A stretch of DNA of 64,000 bases from Ilex aquifolium (taxonomy: Eukaryota > Streptophyta > Magnoliopsida > Aquifoliales > Aquifoliaceae): positions 49,107,142 through 49,171,141 of the forward strand of contig OX637394.1 in assembly GCA_951799425.1 (NCBI GenBank). Reading direction: 5' to 3'. The position numbers and the translations under genes were made by a program. A model generated the notes under the pieces. It worked only from the letters and a program-made list of their open reading frames with translations. It ran no database searches and was not told the DNA's origin. Shown one piece after another: positions 46,101 to 58,264 of this stretch (position 1 is the first letter of the stretch; each line of letters starts with the position of its first letter).

Positions 46101-46207
46101 CTCTTTGCTCACTTCGGTTTGCAGCAAGGGTTAATGCTTGTGAGATTGGGGTTCCCCGACGTCAAACCAGCATGCGGTCTTCAGATTCTCGGTTGAGCAT
46201 AGGCTGA
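40137..46207 (+). CDS. KIN-14 kinesin with C-terminal motor (ATK1/KATA-like)
   Basis: Seventeen exons join in frame to 804 aa: 40137-40202, 40509-40760, 40912-41056, 41141-41250, 41359-41478, 41567-41770, 42415-42624, 42716-42790, 42963-43109, 43210-43348, 43464-43573, 44123-44284, 44399-44601, 45017-45098, 45210-45314, 45399-45503 and 46028-46207. The start [10 protein letters not shown] and the basic DKRRK patch resemble the ATK1 tail, which binds microtubules. Residues ~110-440 form a long coiled coil. The neck [20 protein letters not shown] leads into the motor from residue 444. The motor shows P-loop GQTGSGKT (533-540), switch I NEQSSRSH (656-663) and switch II DLAGSE (689-694). The neck before the motor marks a minus-end-directed KIN-14, which works in spindle assembly. 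The family member at about 793 aa is close in length. The paralogue (KIN-14C, D, M or N) is not resolved. Confidence 0.96.
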
Positions 46208-46994
46208 TTTTTGACAGAATAACCATTTTAATTTTACTCTACAGAATCATTCATGCGATCTGTATTTGTGTGGCCTTGATTGTTAACTGAGATTATAAGC
46301 ATTTCTAACATCTTCCGCCTGTAATTTGTATAGAGAGAATACTGGCTTGTATCAGTAATAACTGAGGGGGGGCTTCTTCCTTTTGAATCATTGAATTTGT
46401 ATTTATGAAGGTATTATCTCTGGAAGTTGATATTGTAACAATCTTTCCTACAAAATTGTGTTTAGTTGTCTCAGTACTCACAGAAATGAATCATTACTGC
46501 CCCATTGATCAATGCTAGGCACTTGGATACATTTTCAACCTCAGAATGCTCCTCCATTCATACCTCAATGGATACACAGTACTGAGACAATGAAACAATC
46601 TACCTGAGACTCTTGAAAGGTGGTGTAGCTTGCCATGCTAAACAGTTCTTACCCACCCAATTGCTCTGTTGGAGTGGAAGAATTGATATAGTTCAGGGTC
46701 CCATGGCATCTCTTGGATTTGGACCACCTGATGTGGGTGTATGTGTAAGGGTTTAAGGCCATTCATTCCCAATCTCTTTTGTCTATAATAATTAGGTTCG
46801 GATTCTCTGTTTATTGTTATTCTCAAAATGATATCATTTTATACAAAAAAATATCTTTTGAGGAATAGTAGATGTGCCTATAATAATTACCCATATTGAA
46901 AGTGCACGAGTCAGCGTGCTTGTAACTCCCATACACATATGCCTAATTTGCAACTGGGACTGACTAGAATGGATAAGAGTTATTAAGAAATACC
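46208..46994. other. Kinesin 3' UTR and intergenic DNA
   Basis: The 3' UTR should fall in the first 250 bases. No gene is seen afterwards. Confidence 0.4.
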
Positions 46995-47340
46995 TAATGC
47001 TCTGTTTGGTAAAATGGAAAAATAGAAAGATGGAATGCGGGAGAGATAGATAAAACATCCTGTTTGGTAAGAAAGGAAAGTAGGAATGATGGATTAACTT
47101 TTCTTCCAACTCACCAAAATCAATCCCTCCAAAATCGGAAGGAAAGTGGATGGAAAGTTAATTATTTGTGTTGAGATGTATCTTATTTGTCTATATATCT
47201 TTTAATATATACATATACTAGTTATTACATGTGCCTGAAGGCACAGAGTAATAAAAAATGGTAAACAATAAACATATTCGTATTTATATCCAAAATCAAA
47301 TCACAAACATAGAGGAGAGATAAATGAATTTAAGTATTAA

Positions 47341-47710
47341 TTGTAGTGAGGGTGAGAGGTGTGGTGGTAGGAGATGGTGATGGTTGTGGTGGGTGGCAAT
47401 GACCGTGGTGGTGGTGGCGATGACGATAGTTGTGGCGGCGGCGACGGTGGTGGTGGCTATGACGATGGTTATGGCGGCGACGGTGGTGGGGGTGGCTGGG
47501 GCGGGGGGGGGGGTGGCGGCGGCGACGACGGCGGCCGTGGTGGTGGTGGCGGTGGCTGGGGCGGGGGGGGGGGGGGGGGGTGGTGGCGGCGACAGCGGTG
47601 GTGGTGGTGGCGACGGCAGTGACAACGGCGGTGGTGGTGGCGGCGGCGGCGGTAGTGGTGGTAGAGGTAGTGGTGGTGGGGGTGGTGGTGGTAGAGGTAG
47701 TGGTGGGGCG
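47341..47710 (+). repeat. GGN-rich (GGT/GGC)n tract with long G runs
   Basis: About 370 bp is almost wholly made of GGT, GGC, GAC and GGG triplets. Uninterrupted G runs of 10 or more occur near 47502-47511 and 47562-47580. Translating it gives Gly/Val/Trp-rich or His/Pro-rich strings on either strand, which are low-complexity artefacts. It lies inside the Harbinger-type element. Confidence 0.95.
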
Positions 47711-47990
47711 GTTTCAAACACTATTTTTTTTTTTAAAGTATTTATGAAAAATAATTTTTAGAAGTACTTTTAAAAAGTCACTCCAAAGACACCCCTTAAG
47801 GGCCTATTTTTCCTATTAAATTTAGGGTGTTAATATTAGCCGTTAGATTAACTTTAAAGTAAAATTTAAAGCGATCTAAACCACGAAAAACAAAAATCAT
47901 TTTGTTTATCTTTTGAAATTTAAATTGTAAGCTACTTTATTATATAGATATATACATTAATTTCATATAAAAATACAATGATAAAATATG

Positions 47991-47994
<4 letters not shown>

Positions 47995-48029
<35 letters not shown>
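47995..48029. repeat. (TA)n microsatellite
   Basis: About 35 bp of alternating TA. Confidence 0.95.
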
Positions 48030-48034
<5 letters not shown>

Positions 48035-48395
48035 GAATTTAAAAATAAAAATAAAAAAAATAAAAAAATAAAAATAAACAGGTCAACTCGCAACTCGACA
48101 CGACACAATTAGTTAAATGAGTTGAATTAGGTTTGACTAATGTTCGACACAAACCCGGAATGACTCAACACGAATTTGATACGACGTGACTCGATTGTCA
48201 CCCCTAATCTTAGCCAGCACAAAAAAAAAAATTAGTCATTTTTATTTTCCATTCATCCAACTAAACACAAAGGAAGGAAAATATATCATTCCTACTTTCC
48301 TTCATTAAAGGATAGAAAGTGTATCATTCCTACTTTCCATCCTTCTTACTTTTCATCATTCCTACTTTCCATCATTCCTACCAAACGGAGCATAA

Positions 48396-49659
48396 GTCTC
48401 TTATTTTTCTCTATTTAAATCATTCACCATTGACTATGGAATTCCCAAATAAGAATCAGGACCTAGAATTTTATGGTTGGTATATATTTTTTTAATAATT
48501 TTTGAGCGCCGTGATTGGGTGATTGAAATGGAGAAAAACACATAATTTTACTTAGTATTTTATTATTGATTAGTGATACCATGTATCAATGATAATGTTA
48601 TTTCACCATTACACCCGATATTTACTCCTTATGTAAGACCCTATACTTAAACTAGGACTCAAAGTCCAAATGACGGTTATAAGTGGTGTTAAAATATGAT
48701 AGAACTTGTTATCATGAGACGAAATTAAAAAATTTAAATTTTCCTTAAGCAAACTGTTTTGTTAATGAGTGAACCCAATACGACATAATTAATACACAAA
48801 TCGAATGTATCAGTTATACATAGGGGGTATCAATCGTATCGATTTAAATGGTTACGAGTTGGGTCTAATTGAGTTCGTGTGAAAAATCAATAAATCCGTA
48901 CATGACTCGTTTAAGTAAACGGTGGAAATCTTCAAACCGAATATGATTCGTTTACTAAGCAGGTTACACGACACGACTCGTTTAACCCGTTTAATAAACA
49001 AATTGGGTTGGATATGGTCAGGTTAACATGAAAATTTGTCACCCCGTTTGACCCGTTTACTTGAACATCGTCTAAAAAATTATTATTAAACTTTTTTTAA
49101 AAAAAGTAATCTAATTAATAACTACATATATTATTTAGGACAATTTTTTTAAATAATTATTAATTTATTATTATATTAATTTTATTTAAATGGTGATAAA
49201 CCGGTTGACATGTTTTATTCAAATATGACCCGTTTATTAAACGGGTTAAGTGGGTTCATCCGTTTATCACCTGAGTCAGATAAAACCTCATCCAAACTCG
49301 CTTAACTTCACTTCGATTTGTATCGATTAACCACGTCGTATCAAATTTGAATAGACCTAATTATATATGTTCATACGCGATACAAACTCGTTAATATCCG
49401 ACACGATTAATTAGCGGTTAGAAGGTAACGGGTAACTTTTTTATTTTTTTCATTTTTGCTATAAGGGAACGTGCAACATAGTGCGTTTGTGGGGGACCCA
49501 GAACGCGTGCGAAATAGAATCTCTGTCTCTCTCCGATGCGACAAAATAAAGAAAAGCCCCTCATTTTCTCTCTCCCCCAAACGGAGAAACCCTCAATTTT
49601 AATTTCCTATCAGCAATTTTTCTCTGGAAAGTCTTTGATTTTCCGGGAATTGATCGGAA
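48396..49659. other. Intergenic DNA and ILR3-like promoter/leader
   Basis: Positions 48800-49420 are rich in 'acccgttta/taaacgggt' words and look like one or more old hAT-type MITEs, but I could not fix ends. The last 200 bases are the likely promoter and 5' UTR of the bHLH gene, with a CT-rich leader near 49520-49600. Confidence 0.45.
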
Positions 49660-52600
49660 ATGGTTACGCCGGAAAACACCAATTGGCTCTTCGACTATGG
49701 AGTGATCGAAGATATCAGTGTTCCTGATGGGAATTTCCCTGTTCCAGCTTCTGGGTTCAGCTGGCCCATGCAGGCCTTGGACCAGCCATCCAATGTTAGG
49801 TAAGGGGATTTCGTAAAGCAGTTCACTTTTTTGGGGTTTAATTGAGTTGAGCCTAGATCATCTGAAAAACCTAGGGCTTTGGCACATTTGTTGTATTTTT
49901 GATACCTTATCAGGTTTGCGAGTTCTGTGAATTAAGGGTTTTTCTTTGTATCCCTTATGATACATAATTCTTTTTTTACTTTCGTAAACTGTTACTAATT
50001 GGGGAGAAATTCAGGGATATATTTCTTGTGTTTTTTGGTTAATTTATTGATGCTATTTTGGTACTGTAGATGTTTAATGTTGTTATTTTGCAAATGCAAA
50101 GGAGTGTGCACTAGTGTTCAAATTTTATTTTGTTGTTCTATTTGTCAATTGTGTAGGTTTTGGTAGTTGACTTCGTTGAAATTAGTGGGGAGCATAGTTA
50201 TCAAATCGGGATTTGTATCGGAAATTGAAATCCTAGATTTGAGAATCGGGAAGAGAATAAATTATAGTTTTCTCTGAGATTCTTCTTTTTTCTCTAGCAA
50301 AGCCCAGTTTTTGTGAAAATTTCTTCTTTTATTCTGGCAAAACCTAGTTCTTTTGTTGTAGTTTTTGGGAATTTCGGGAAAAAAATGTACCTTTTGAAAT
50401 TTATAGGCTTGTTAGTGTTTATTATGACAGTACCCATACTAATGTCGTCCAGGAAAGAAATTCATTTCAGCAACAAGGGATTTCGTGTGAAATATTCGAA
50501 CATGCCTTGGTGGCTTACGTCTTTTTGTGCATTCCTTTAATGAGTTCTAACTTACGACCATGGTTACCACTGGTTTTCTGAGCTTTTTCTGTAGGAAATT
50601 GATGCTCTATTGGCTTTGAAAGGCCGATACGAAAGAAAAGAAATTGAGTCCTTAACTTTTTATAGGAACAAATGGAACGTGCATGTATTTAAATAAAACT
50701 CACCCTGGGTCTGGGGTTTTCCTTTGCCTTCCAAGGCTTTTGATGCAGGGATTGAGTAGTGGAGTATATAGTAAATAATACCATAGAATAACTTATGATA
50801 CTTCAAGGTTTTTGGTTAATTTTTGAAAAAGAATGAAAGTAGAATCACAGAATCTTAGATTTGTGTAGGAAGCATACATTTTTAGAAATAGGACAAGGAA
50901 TTTTATTTAGTACTCTATCTCAATTAATTTGGGACTAGGCAGCACGGCAATATTTGCACAGAATGCTATTTGTTGCTCATGAAAAGCTGAGGTTGAAGAA
51001 AAAAGGAAATAGTTGGAAGATGCAAGTAATTGAACTCATCAAATGAATAGGCATATAGATTGTGCGCTGGAGTTCTCAGCTTAGGCATCAGGTGAAAACT
51101 TCAACCTGAAAGGTCCTTATTTTACGGTGTTAGTGAAACGACTCCCTTATTGCTTTTGGAAATGGTGTTAGAAACGATTGCATAATGTTAACTGCATGGT
51201 GGAAAAAAATCGGTGAACTGTTGAAGTTTATTGGATTATTGGGGGTTCCAAACTCGGCAAAAGTTGTATTTTAGTTATTATGCTGCAAAGCAGAAGATAT
51301 GAATAATTATTTAGTTTTCTTCCACATATTTTATTGCTTGAGATTGTTTTTAAGAGGATACATCTTATCACGTAGGAAAAGTGGAAAACATGCTGGGCTT
51401 TTCAAGCATAATTAGAGTTCTACTTCATGCTTTTCTTTTCTGTCTTAAGCAAATTATTATTCTTTTTTTTGTTCTTACCTCTTCCCTTTGTAATCTAACA
51501 TGTTTGTAGTGTGGATATTGATGGCTCACTTGGGGATTCAGATGGTCTGAAGGAAACTGGCTCAAAAAAGCGGTAAACAATTCATTTCTCCCTGTCGGTT
51601 GATTTTTGTGTGTACTCAAAGTGGTTTAGTATATGGGTGAAACCTCAGGTAAATATGTTGGTGATGTGAGGACTTAATGACAAGCGACTCGGATGTAACG
51701 CTGCGTTTGGTACGCAGTAATGCATTTATGTAGGAATGAAATGGACATGAGAATGGAATAAACTTGGGAATGGAATGGAATGTGTATTACCATTCCAATG
51801 TTTGGCAATTAATTAGGATTATGACTTGGAATGGAATGTCCATTCCATTCCAAAGTTTGGATAAAATAATTTCTATTGGAATGGAATGAAATTTAACCAA
51901 AATAATTTTTTATCATAAAAATTTTAATTTATTGCATACTTCATTATAATGAATATTTCTGTTAATTTTAAAATTTGACAAATTAGATTAAATATGTCGT
52001 AAATAAAGTCACAAAGAATCACATAATGAAAAAATTCACTAAAAAATAATAAAAATCAATAATAAACAACAAATAAAAAAATAGAAATGTGATACATTCA
52101 TCAATATCCTACATAATCATTCATGAATGGTACTCATTCAACACACAATGGCTATGATCAACCTACAAAATGTGTGCCTATTCCTTCTACCATAATTCTT
52201 TAATGTGGACAATCTTATACAAATACACCTAATTTACAAAATTTGGCAAATACAATAAAATGTAATCATTAACCAAATAATCTTTTTGATGGAAAACATA
52301 ATTAAACTCAAGCTTAACAGATAAGAGTAACACAATTGTTTCATAGACAAAAAAAAAACCAAAAAATATGTTCCATTTACCATGCATCATCCTATATATC
52401 TCTCAAAAATCTCCCCTCAATATCCCTCTAACTAATTCTGCCCTCTCGACCTCAGGAAGGCTAAAAAATAAGTCCATATAATCAGAATCATGAACTAAGA
52501 CACTCGAGACTTTGAGCCTCTCACTCATGGAAAAGTCGGGCAACAACAACAAGTCTTCGTAAATCTTCTTCTTCATATCACGTACTGCGGTGTCAACACC

Positions 52601-55600
52601 AATTGCACGAGCAAAAATAGTTGTTGCTTCCTTAATCTCTGTGCTAATCAGAGAAGCAGCACTCATCAACCCTTCCACTACCATCTCATCCATACCCCTA
52701 CTTTTTTTCTTCAACCTCGCGCTCCCAACCTCCTCAGGCACAGATGGTCGTCGCATAGATGACATGGATGTATTCATGTCATCTGATCCATGTAAGAATA
52801 TCTCATGCTCAGTGTTTCCTTCTTCTCTCTCTAACTCCTCCACCACATCAACTGGGCCATGTGCCTCTCTACCAGTCGCCCGATCCTTTCCAAATATAAT
52901 GCACAAGTCCTCATAAAAGGGAAAAGATCTATCCCTAAACTTTTCTGCTCCCTTGTGGCTCTACAATACAAACAAATACAATATGCAAAAATATCTCAAA
53001 CACAAGAAACAATTATGTTAAATAAGGGAAAAGATCTAAGCTATGCAATAACTCGAAATGATAAATGAAAAGGTAAGTTTGATAGATACCTGTAAGTAAC
53101 CCTCCCATACATCAGAGCTTGCTGTCAAACATTTTTTTTCGTGATCAAACCCAAATCCACTTGTATGAATCCCGTTAAGCATGTCATGAAAAATACAAAA
53201 ATCCCTCTTTAAAACCTTGATTCGTGACTCAATATGTGGTTTGGCCTTAATTCATTTGCTCGGCAGCTTCTCTAGCAAAGATTGTTCAATGACATCCAAA
53301 TATCCTGGTTTAAACCCATTATCAGCTCGATGTGTTCCGGAGTTAACTAGTTCCAAAAGGGTCTCAATCAATTTAGCATCTTCATCAGCAGTCCACTTCC
53401 TCTTATTCTTACCCGGACCTCGTGACTCCACTTGACTTGAAGATGCCATTTTTTCAAACTATTCTTATTGAAATAAGGTCAATATACAATCAAATTGAAG
53501 TGTTAATAAACAGAGTTGTACATAATTCTAATGCAAAAACAAGCAACCCCAAAAATATAGCACATACTTGTTTAGTAATCACGATAAACCTTGACAAACC
53601 AAAACAAAACCTCGAGTTTACATCAATTCTGATAGCCCAAGGGACTTACTCGTGGGTTGTGTTTACATTCCCTTCCTCTTATAAAAAAAATTGTTCTGCT
53701 CCACAGGCACATTTTGTACCACACTCACAGAATACATATTTTTTTTTTTTTTTAAATCAAGGCCATTGGAATAGAATAAGAGTTTCAAAATGCACAGGCA
53801 TGAGTACCATGTAAAAGAATGTAGATACATAAGAGAGGCTATGTGGTTATATATGTGAATTTTATAATACTATACATGTGATTATAATTACAAGAAGGTA
53901 GCAAGCTTGGACAAGGAAAAAGGTAACAATGAAAGAACAAATGCTACATAAAAAGTCCTTACAAAATAGACAATGATATAAAAAATGTTACCAAACAGTA
54001 CCTCCTCAAGTTTCAAACCAAAGGCATTTTGATGCTTTACTACCTGATGTCATTTTGCTTATAGAGTGAGATGGAACATACAAGAAAGGACACAAATTCA
54101 GATTCTGAGTATAGAAATTGAGTACACACACAACCATCTCAAAAAAATAAATAAATGAATAAAAAATTATCACCACTAAGAGCTTTTAACTGGCATCAGA
54201 AACAGAGAATAATTAAGTTTCTGAGAGAAATTTTCCCTCTCATTCATTCTTTATATCACTTTACTGGAAAGTGAATGGGTATTATCTAGTATGCAACTGG
54301 GAGTTGCACTTTGAAAACATAGTTCCTCATCTTCTTTGGTTATAAAGGAAACCGATCATGCATTTGGACCAGGTTTCCCATGACACCTCTCTCCATTTAT
54401 TACATGTTCTTTAGTAATTGGAGAGCTTGGATTTTTCTATAGCTTTTTCATGATGTAGTCCTGGAGTGAAGTTTTCTATCCGGAAGATGTTAGGATGGAG
54501 AATGACATCTTTAATTTTTGTAAGATGGCTAAACGCAGCTCTATGATCTCATTAAGTGAAAATGTGGATTCATGTCAATAGATGGGATGGACAATCATAA
54601 CCTGTAAAGCTGCTTTCTAGGTGGAATACCAATAAAGGGGACCTAAAGAACCATTGCCATGATCCAGAACGCAAAGCTAATGACATTATGAGGAATTATA
54701 CTCTATTCATCTGTACAATAGCCCTTATTGATAATCCAATATTTCGGAAGTTGAAAATGTACTTGGGCTATGAAAAGAATGTAAAGTTCCAAGTTCCAAC
54801 AGAATCAAAACAACAAATAACTCCTTCCCAAATTACTACATAGGTCATTATTCTCAGCAAATAGTTGTGTATGTGTGTATTTTTCTAAGGGTACTTTTAT
54901 CATATAGTTGGCAGGCATGTTATTCAAAATGGGAAATAGAGAAACAAAGTTCTTAAATTAGATTTGAGATTGCTGACTAAACAAAGTGAAGAGTTACCTG
55001 AGATCAGTGGCGATGTCAATTCTTGTCTGGTCATCAATCTAGCCCCTTGCCTCACAAAGAGATGAGGAAGAAGCATACAATGGTTAGTGAGGGATGGACA
55101 GCCATGCTTCCCGAAGGAAAAGTCACATAGGGGAGGAGAAGAGAGGAGAGAAGAAGGATTGGGGCCAAAGAACTGAAGAACGATGGGCAGTGATGAGAGA
55201 GAGAGAGAGAGATAAATAGGAAGGATGAGGCTGAACGAGCGAGAGACAGAGAGGAATAGGCCCCGATCGTTTTCGTCGACTTAATTAGGCTGATTACCGG
55301 CAGTAATGGAATGACTAATACCTTGATTTATTTGGGAATGGCTAATCCCATTATTTATGGGATTAGTTATTCCTTAGGAATGGGAATAAAATTTTATTCC
55401 CACAAACCAAATAAAGGAATGGTATTCCTAAGGAATGACCATTCCATTCCAGAGGTCTAATACCATGTACCAAACGCAGCGTAAGAGTATCATCAATTTG
55501 CATGTATACTTGCTAGCCCTGGTTGCTCGACATCTTAAGGGACAGAGACAGTGGGCCACCAGGAATGACCGAGTGGCATGTACACTTTTTTATGTTATTA

Positions 55601-56675
55601 GAGGCTTGTGCTTAAGGGTGAATTTCACTGCAGCACTTATAATAAGACGGTATACCCGGAAAAAAGAGTCCTACAGTTATTAAAAACGAATAATCACAGC
55701 AGCAATAGTTTCCTCAATCCTCAGTGATGCCTGACTCAAGTATTAAGTTGCACTGACATTACCTTTTAAAGTTATATTAACTTCAATGCATCTTTTTTTT
55801 GATGATGATATCCAAGATCTAGCTGGATTCTTTTAAAGATTTCCCAACTTTACACTTGGATCAGGAACACATTGGAACTGTTTGTTTTAGACTATATGAA
55901 GTAGTGAAGCTATCATTGGATGCAATTCATATCAGAAATGCCAGTATTGAAAGGAATCTCAAATCCTACTCACCCTCTTTCCAATCACCTGTTTGGATTC
56001 TTATTGCAGACAAAGATCTGAATTATGCAGCGGATCAAGTTCCAAAGCTTGCAGGGAGAAGTTGCGGAGAGATAAGCTAAATGACAAGTGTGCTCTTGTT
56101 CTCTTCTCTCCCTCTCTCTCCCTCTCTATCTTTCTCTCAACCAATTTGTCATGCTTTCTAGGTTTGTGGAATTGGCTTTTCTCCTTGAGCCTGGTAGGCC
56201 TCCGAAAACAGACAAAGCTGCTATTTTGGTTGATGCTGCTCGTATGGTGACTCAGTTTCGGGGTGAAACCCAGAAGTTGAAGGACTCAAATTCGAATCTC
56301 CAGGAGAAGATTAAAGAACTGAAGGTAAGCATGTGTAGATTTTTTTGATACATATTTAAAAGGATAGAGCATTGCCTACTTTTGTGATCGATACACCTTC
56401 TACTTATGTAGGCCGAGAAGAATGAGCTCCGGGACGAAAAACAGAGGCTGAAGGCCGAGAAAGAGAAGCTAGAGCAACAACTAAAAGCCATGAATGCCCA
56501 ACCTAGGTTCCTGCCCCCTCCTGCCATCCCTGCTGCATTTGCTGCTCAGGGCCAAGCTGCAGGCAACAAATTGGTGCCTATTATTAGCTACCCAGGAGTC
56601 GCCATGTGGCAGTTCATGCCACCTGCTGCTGTTGATACTTCACAGGATCATGTGCTTCGCCCACCAGTCGCCTAA
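49660..56675 (+). CDS. ILR3: ILR3-like bHLH transcription factor (subgroup IVc)
   Basis: Exons 49660-49799, 51510-51572, 56010-56087, 56162-56324 and 56412-56675 join in frame to 235 aa (Arabidopsis ILR3/bHLH105 is 234). The N-terminus reads MVTPENTNWLFDYGVIEDIS. Exon 2 ends with the basic GSKKR. The bHLH spans exons 3-4: SSSKACREKLRRDKLNDK, then FVELAFLLEPGRPPKTDKAA and ILVDAARMVTQFRGETQKLK. A leucine-zipper-like coil follows (NELRDEKQRLKAEKEKLEQQ). The C-terminus PIISYPGVAMWQFMPPAAVD plus QDHVLRPPVA is the conserved tail through which subgroup IVc proteins contact BRUTUS-type E3 ligases. The protein regulates iron-deficiency and stress genes as a dimer in the nucleus. Intron 2 is 4.4 kb because it holds a 3.8-kb Harbinger element. 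ILR3 and bHLH115 are close relatives, so the symbol marks the group. Confidence 0.93.
51699..55481 (-). mobile_element. PIF/Harbinger element in intron 2 of the bHLH gene, ORF1 only
   Basis: The left end CGCTGCGTTTGGTAC and the inverted right end CGCTGCGTTTGGTAC are identical over 15 bp. TAA flanks both (51696-51698 and 55482-55484). Subterminal 'ggaatggaatg' / 'cattccattcc' words repeat near both ends. The 3,783-bp body carries a minus-strand Myb/SANT-like gene, the ORF1 partner of PIF/Harbinger transposase. I see no DDE transposase in the remaining 2 kb (53450-55480), so it is non-autonomous. It is wholly intronic and leaves the bHLH splice sites untouched. Confidence 0.9.
52403..53449 (-). 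pseudogene. Harbinger ORF1: Myb/SANT-like (Myb_DNA-bind_3) protein, one nonsense codon
   Basis: Exon 1 (53449-53090) starts MASSSQVESRGPGKNKRKWT, giving a Myb/SANT-like helix set (KWTADEDAKLIETLLELVNS). It continues after one in-frame TGA (53252-53254) with KAKPHIESRIKVLKRDF and TSGFGFDHEKK to WEGYLQ. Exon 2 (52960-52403; GT and AG borders fit) starts SHKGAEKFRDRSFPFYEDLC and ends VERAELVRGILRGDF. The layout, an N-terminal trihelix-like domain and a C-terminal helix bundle, matches plant PIF/Harbinger ORF1 proteins and related 'L10-interacting MYB' proteins. Without its transposase partner and with a stop inside the DNA-binding domain it is probably not functional. Confidence 0.85.
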
Positions 56676-57244
56676 CGAGGCAGCCCAAGCTTAGAATGGG
56701 TGTGGTCCTATTGTTCATTTAGCTTTTGATCATTTAACTGGATTTGGAAAAACATTTGCTATCTCAAAGCTTTAAATGAGTTGATGCTAGTGTTCACTTG
56801 TAAATGTCAATAAGTAAACCAGGCAGCTCTTGTTTTTATGACTGTTTGATGGGAATTTTTCGGCATACCCATTCCCCAACCCCAAACATATTGTTCATAT
56901 CAGATGATAATAATTCGACTAGCTCCTGTTTTGAGTTGAATTTATACAAATTAAATATGAATTTGGTTTATATATAATTTAGATCATATTATAATTGTAC
57001 TAATATATATTGATAAATTCTTATTTAAAATCGGATAATTGGTCAAAATTTCATGAAAATTCATATTGATTAACCAATTCAGATTCGGATTGAAATACAA
57101 ACTATCCACGGGCCTACATTTTACCCGCGTTATAGTATAATGGTAATGGAAGGAATGTGAGGCTGCTAATCTCTCCTCATCCACTTTCACCTTCCCTGTT
57201 CCTCTCACTACTACTTCAACTACTACTTCGTCTTCTGCTCAAAA
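56676..57244. other. bHLH 3' UTR and DUF1995 gene promoter
   Basis: No gene is seen between the bHLH stop and the next ATG. The second half is AT-rich with TTATAGTATAA near 57130, a possible TATA region. The two genes are in the same direction, 569 bp apart. Confidence 0.45.
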
Positions 57245-58264
57245 ATGGCTTTCATTTCCATCAAACTCCATTTACATATCCTTCAAACGTCAAAACCTCC
57301 ATTCCTATTCCCACCAACTGAAACTCCCAACCCATCTTTTCCATTCCCTACAAAACAGAAGAATCGCCAGTCTCATCTCTTTATCTTCCATCCAAACCCT
57401 CTGCACAAAGCAAAAGTTCTTCGTTTTTCCCTCAAATGTTCTCTCTCTTCTCCTACCCCACCCACCTCCAAAGAAGAAGCCATCCTTCAAGCCAAGATCT
57501 CCCTCTCAACCACCTTAGAGAAGCCACTCAACAACCCCAAACTCGCCGGAAAACTCAAGAAACTGAAGCAGCCCAGGTTCCGGGTCGAAATCCCAGTCAT
57601 CGATGACTCACCCGGTTCACTCTCTCAGCTCGCTCTCGACGTCTTTGGAGACATACCCATCAAAAGAAAAGGCTTACCAGTCAAGATTTTAATCCTCTGG
57701 CCCAACCCCAACTTAACAGAAGCTGCCATTATGGCCTTTGACTCTCTCTCTTCAAACTCGGTTGAACACAATGATTTTTCGTCAGTTACCAATGAGGACA
57801 CCAGATTTTTGAATTCTGCTGATGTGGTAGTGTTTTTGGCGCCTGAAGCTGCTCAGTTGGCAGTTATGAAAACCGTTACTGACAGTTTATATCCAAAGCC
57901 AGTGGTAATTTTCAACCCCCAATGGGGATTTGAGGAGGAGAGCAGTTTTGGTGAGTTGAGAGGCTTTGTGGGCTCATTTGAGGTGGTGTATTCATTTGTG
58001 GGGTTGGAGGTTAGAGGGGTTTTGAGTAAGAGAAAAGGTATGATCTTCAAATGTGTTAGAGATGGGGTTTTGAGTGGTGAGGGATGGAGTGTGTTGGTTG
58101 AAGAAGAAGGAGAGTTGAAAGTGGCTTCAAGGTTCAAGGCGCGGCCATCGATCACTGAAGTTGAGAATGTTTTATATAACTTAATGGCAATTAATTCGCC
58201 AATTACCAAGTCTGCAAAGTTTTTTAAGGAACTGGTGTCAAATGTAACCGGAAAGAAGAAGTAA
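57245..58264 (+). CDS. DUF1995-domain protein, probably plastid-targeted
   Basis: A single-exon gene of 339 aa. The first ~70 residues are rich in Ser, Thr, Pro and Lys and poor in acidic residues, ending near LRFSLKCSLSS, as expected of a chloroplast transit peptide. A DUF1995-type domain follows: FRVEIPVIDDSPGSLSQLAL, VKILILWPNPNLTEAAIMAF, NSADVVVFLAPEAAQLAVM, PVVIFNPQWGFEEESSFGEL, FVGSFEVVYSFVGLEVRGVL and RFKARPSITEVENVLYNLMA. This family is found in cyanobacteria and plastids. Members such as LPA3 act in photosystem assembly, but the role of this member cannot be told from sequence alone. It faces GAUT12 tail to tail, with about 680 bp between their stops. Confidence 0.88.
   Translation: MAFISIKLHLHILQTSKPPFLFPPTETPNPSFPFPTKQKNRQSHLFIFHPNPLHKAKVLRFSLKCSLSSPTPPTSKEEAILQAKISLSTTLEKPLNNPKLAGKLKKLKQPRFRVEIPVIDDSPGSLSQLALDVFGDIPIKRKGLPVKILILWPNPNLTEAAIMAFDSLSSNSVEHNDFSSVTNEDTRFLNSADVVVFLAPEAAQLAVMKTVTDSLYPKPVVIFNPQWGFEEESSFGELRGFVGSFEVVYSFVGLEVRGVLSKRKGMIFKCVRDGVLSGEGWSVLVEEEGELKVASRFKARPSITEVENVLYNLMAINSPITKSAKFFKELVSNVTGKKK

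Larger units (their letters stand above)
46998..48392. mobile_element. PIF/Harbinger-type non-autonomous element, 1.4 kb
   Basis: The left end TGCTCTGTTTGGTA and the inverted right end TGCTCCGTTTGGTA differ by one base. TAA flanks both ends (46995-46997 and 48393-48395). Next to both termini are 'ggaaagtaggaatgatgg' type subterminal words in opposite orientation, repeated on the right side. The interior holds a GGN-rich tract and a (TA)n run but no transposase. Confidence 0.85.

Noticed and set aside
47296-47761. Gly-rich, Val-rich and His/Pro-rich frames resembling glycine-rich proteins
   Set aside because: They come from the GGN tract on either strand, have no signal peptide or defined ends, and lie inside a Harbinger-type element.
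48780-49430. Possible hAT MITE with ends near 48823 and 49362
   Set aside because: Word content fits, but inverted ends agree poorly and flanks match only 5 of 8, so borders could not be supported.
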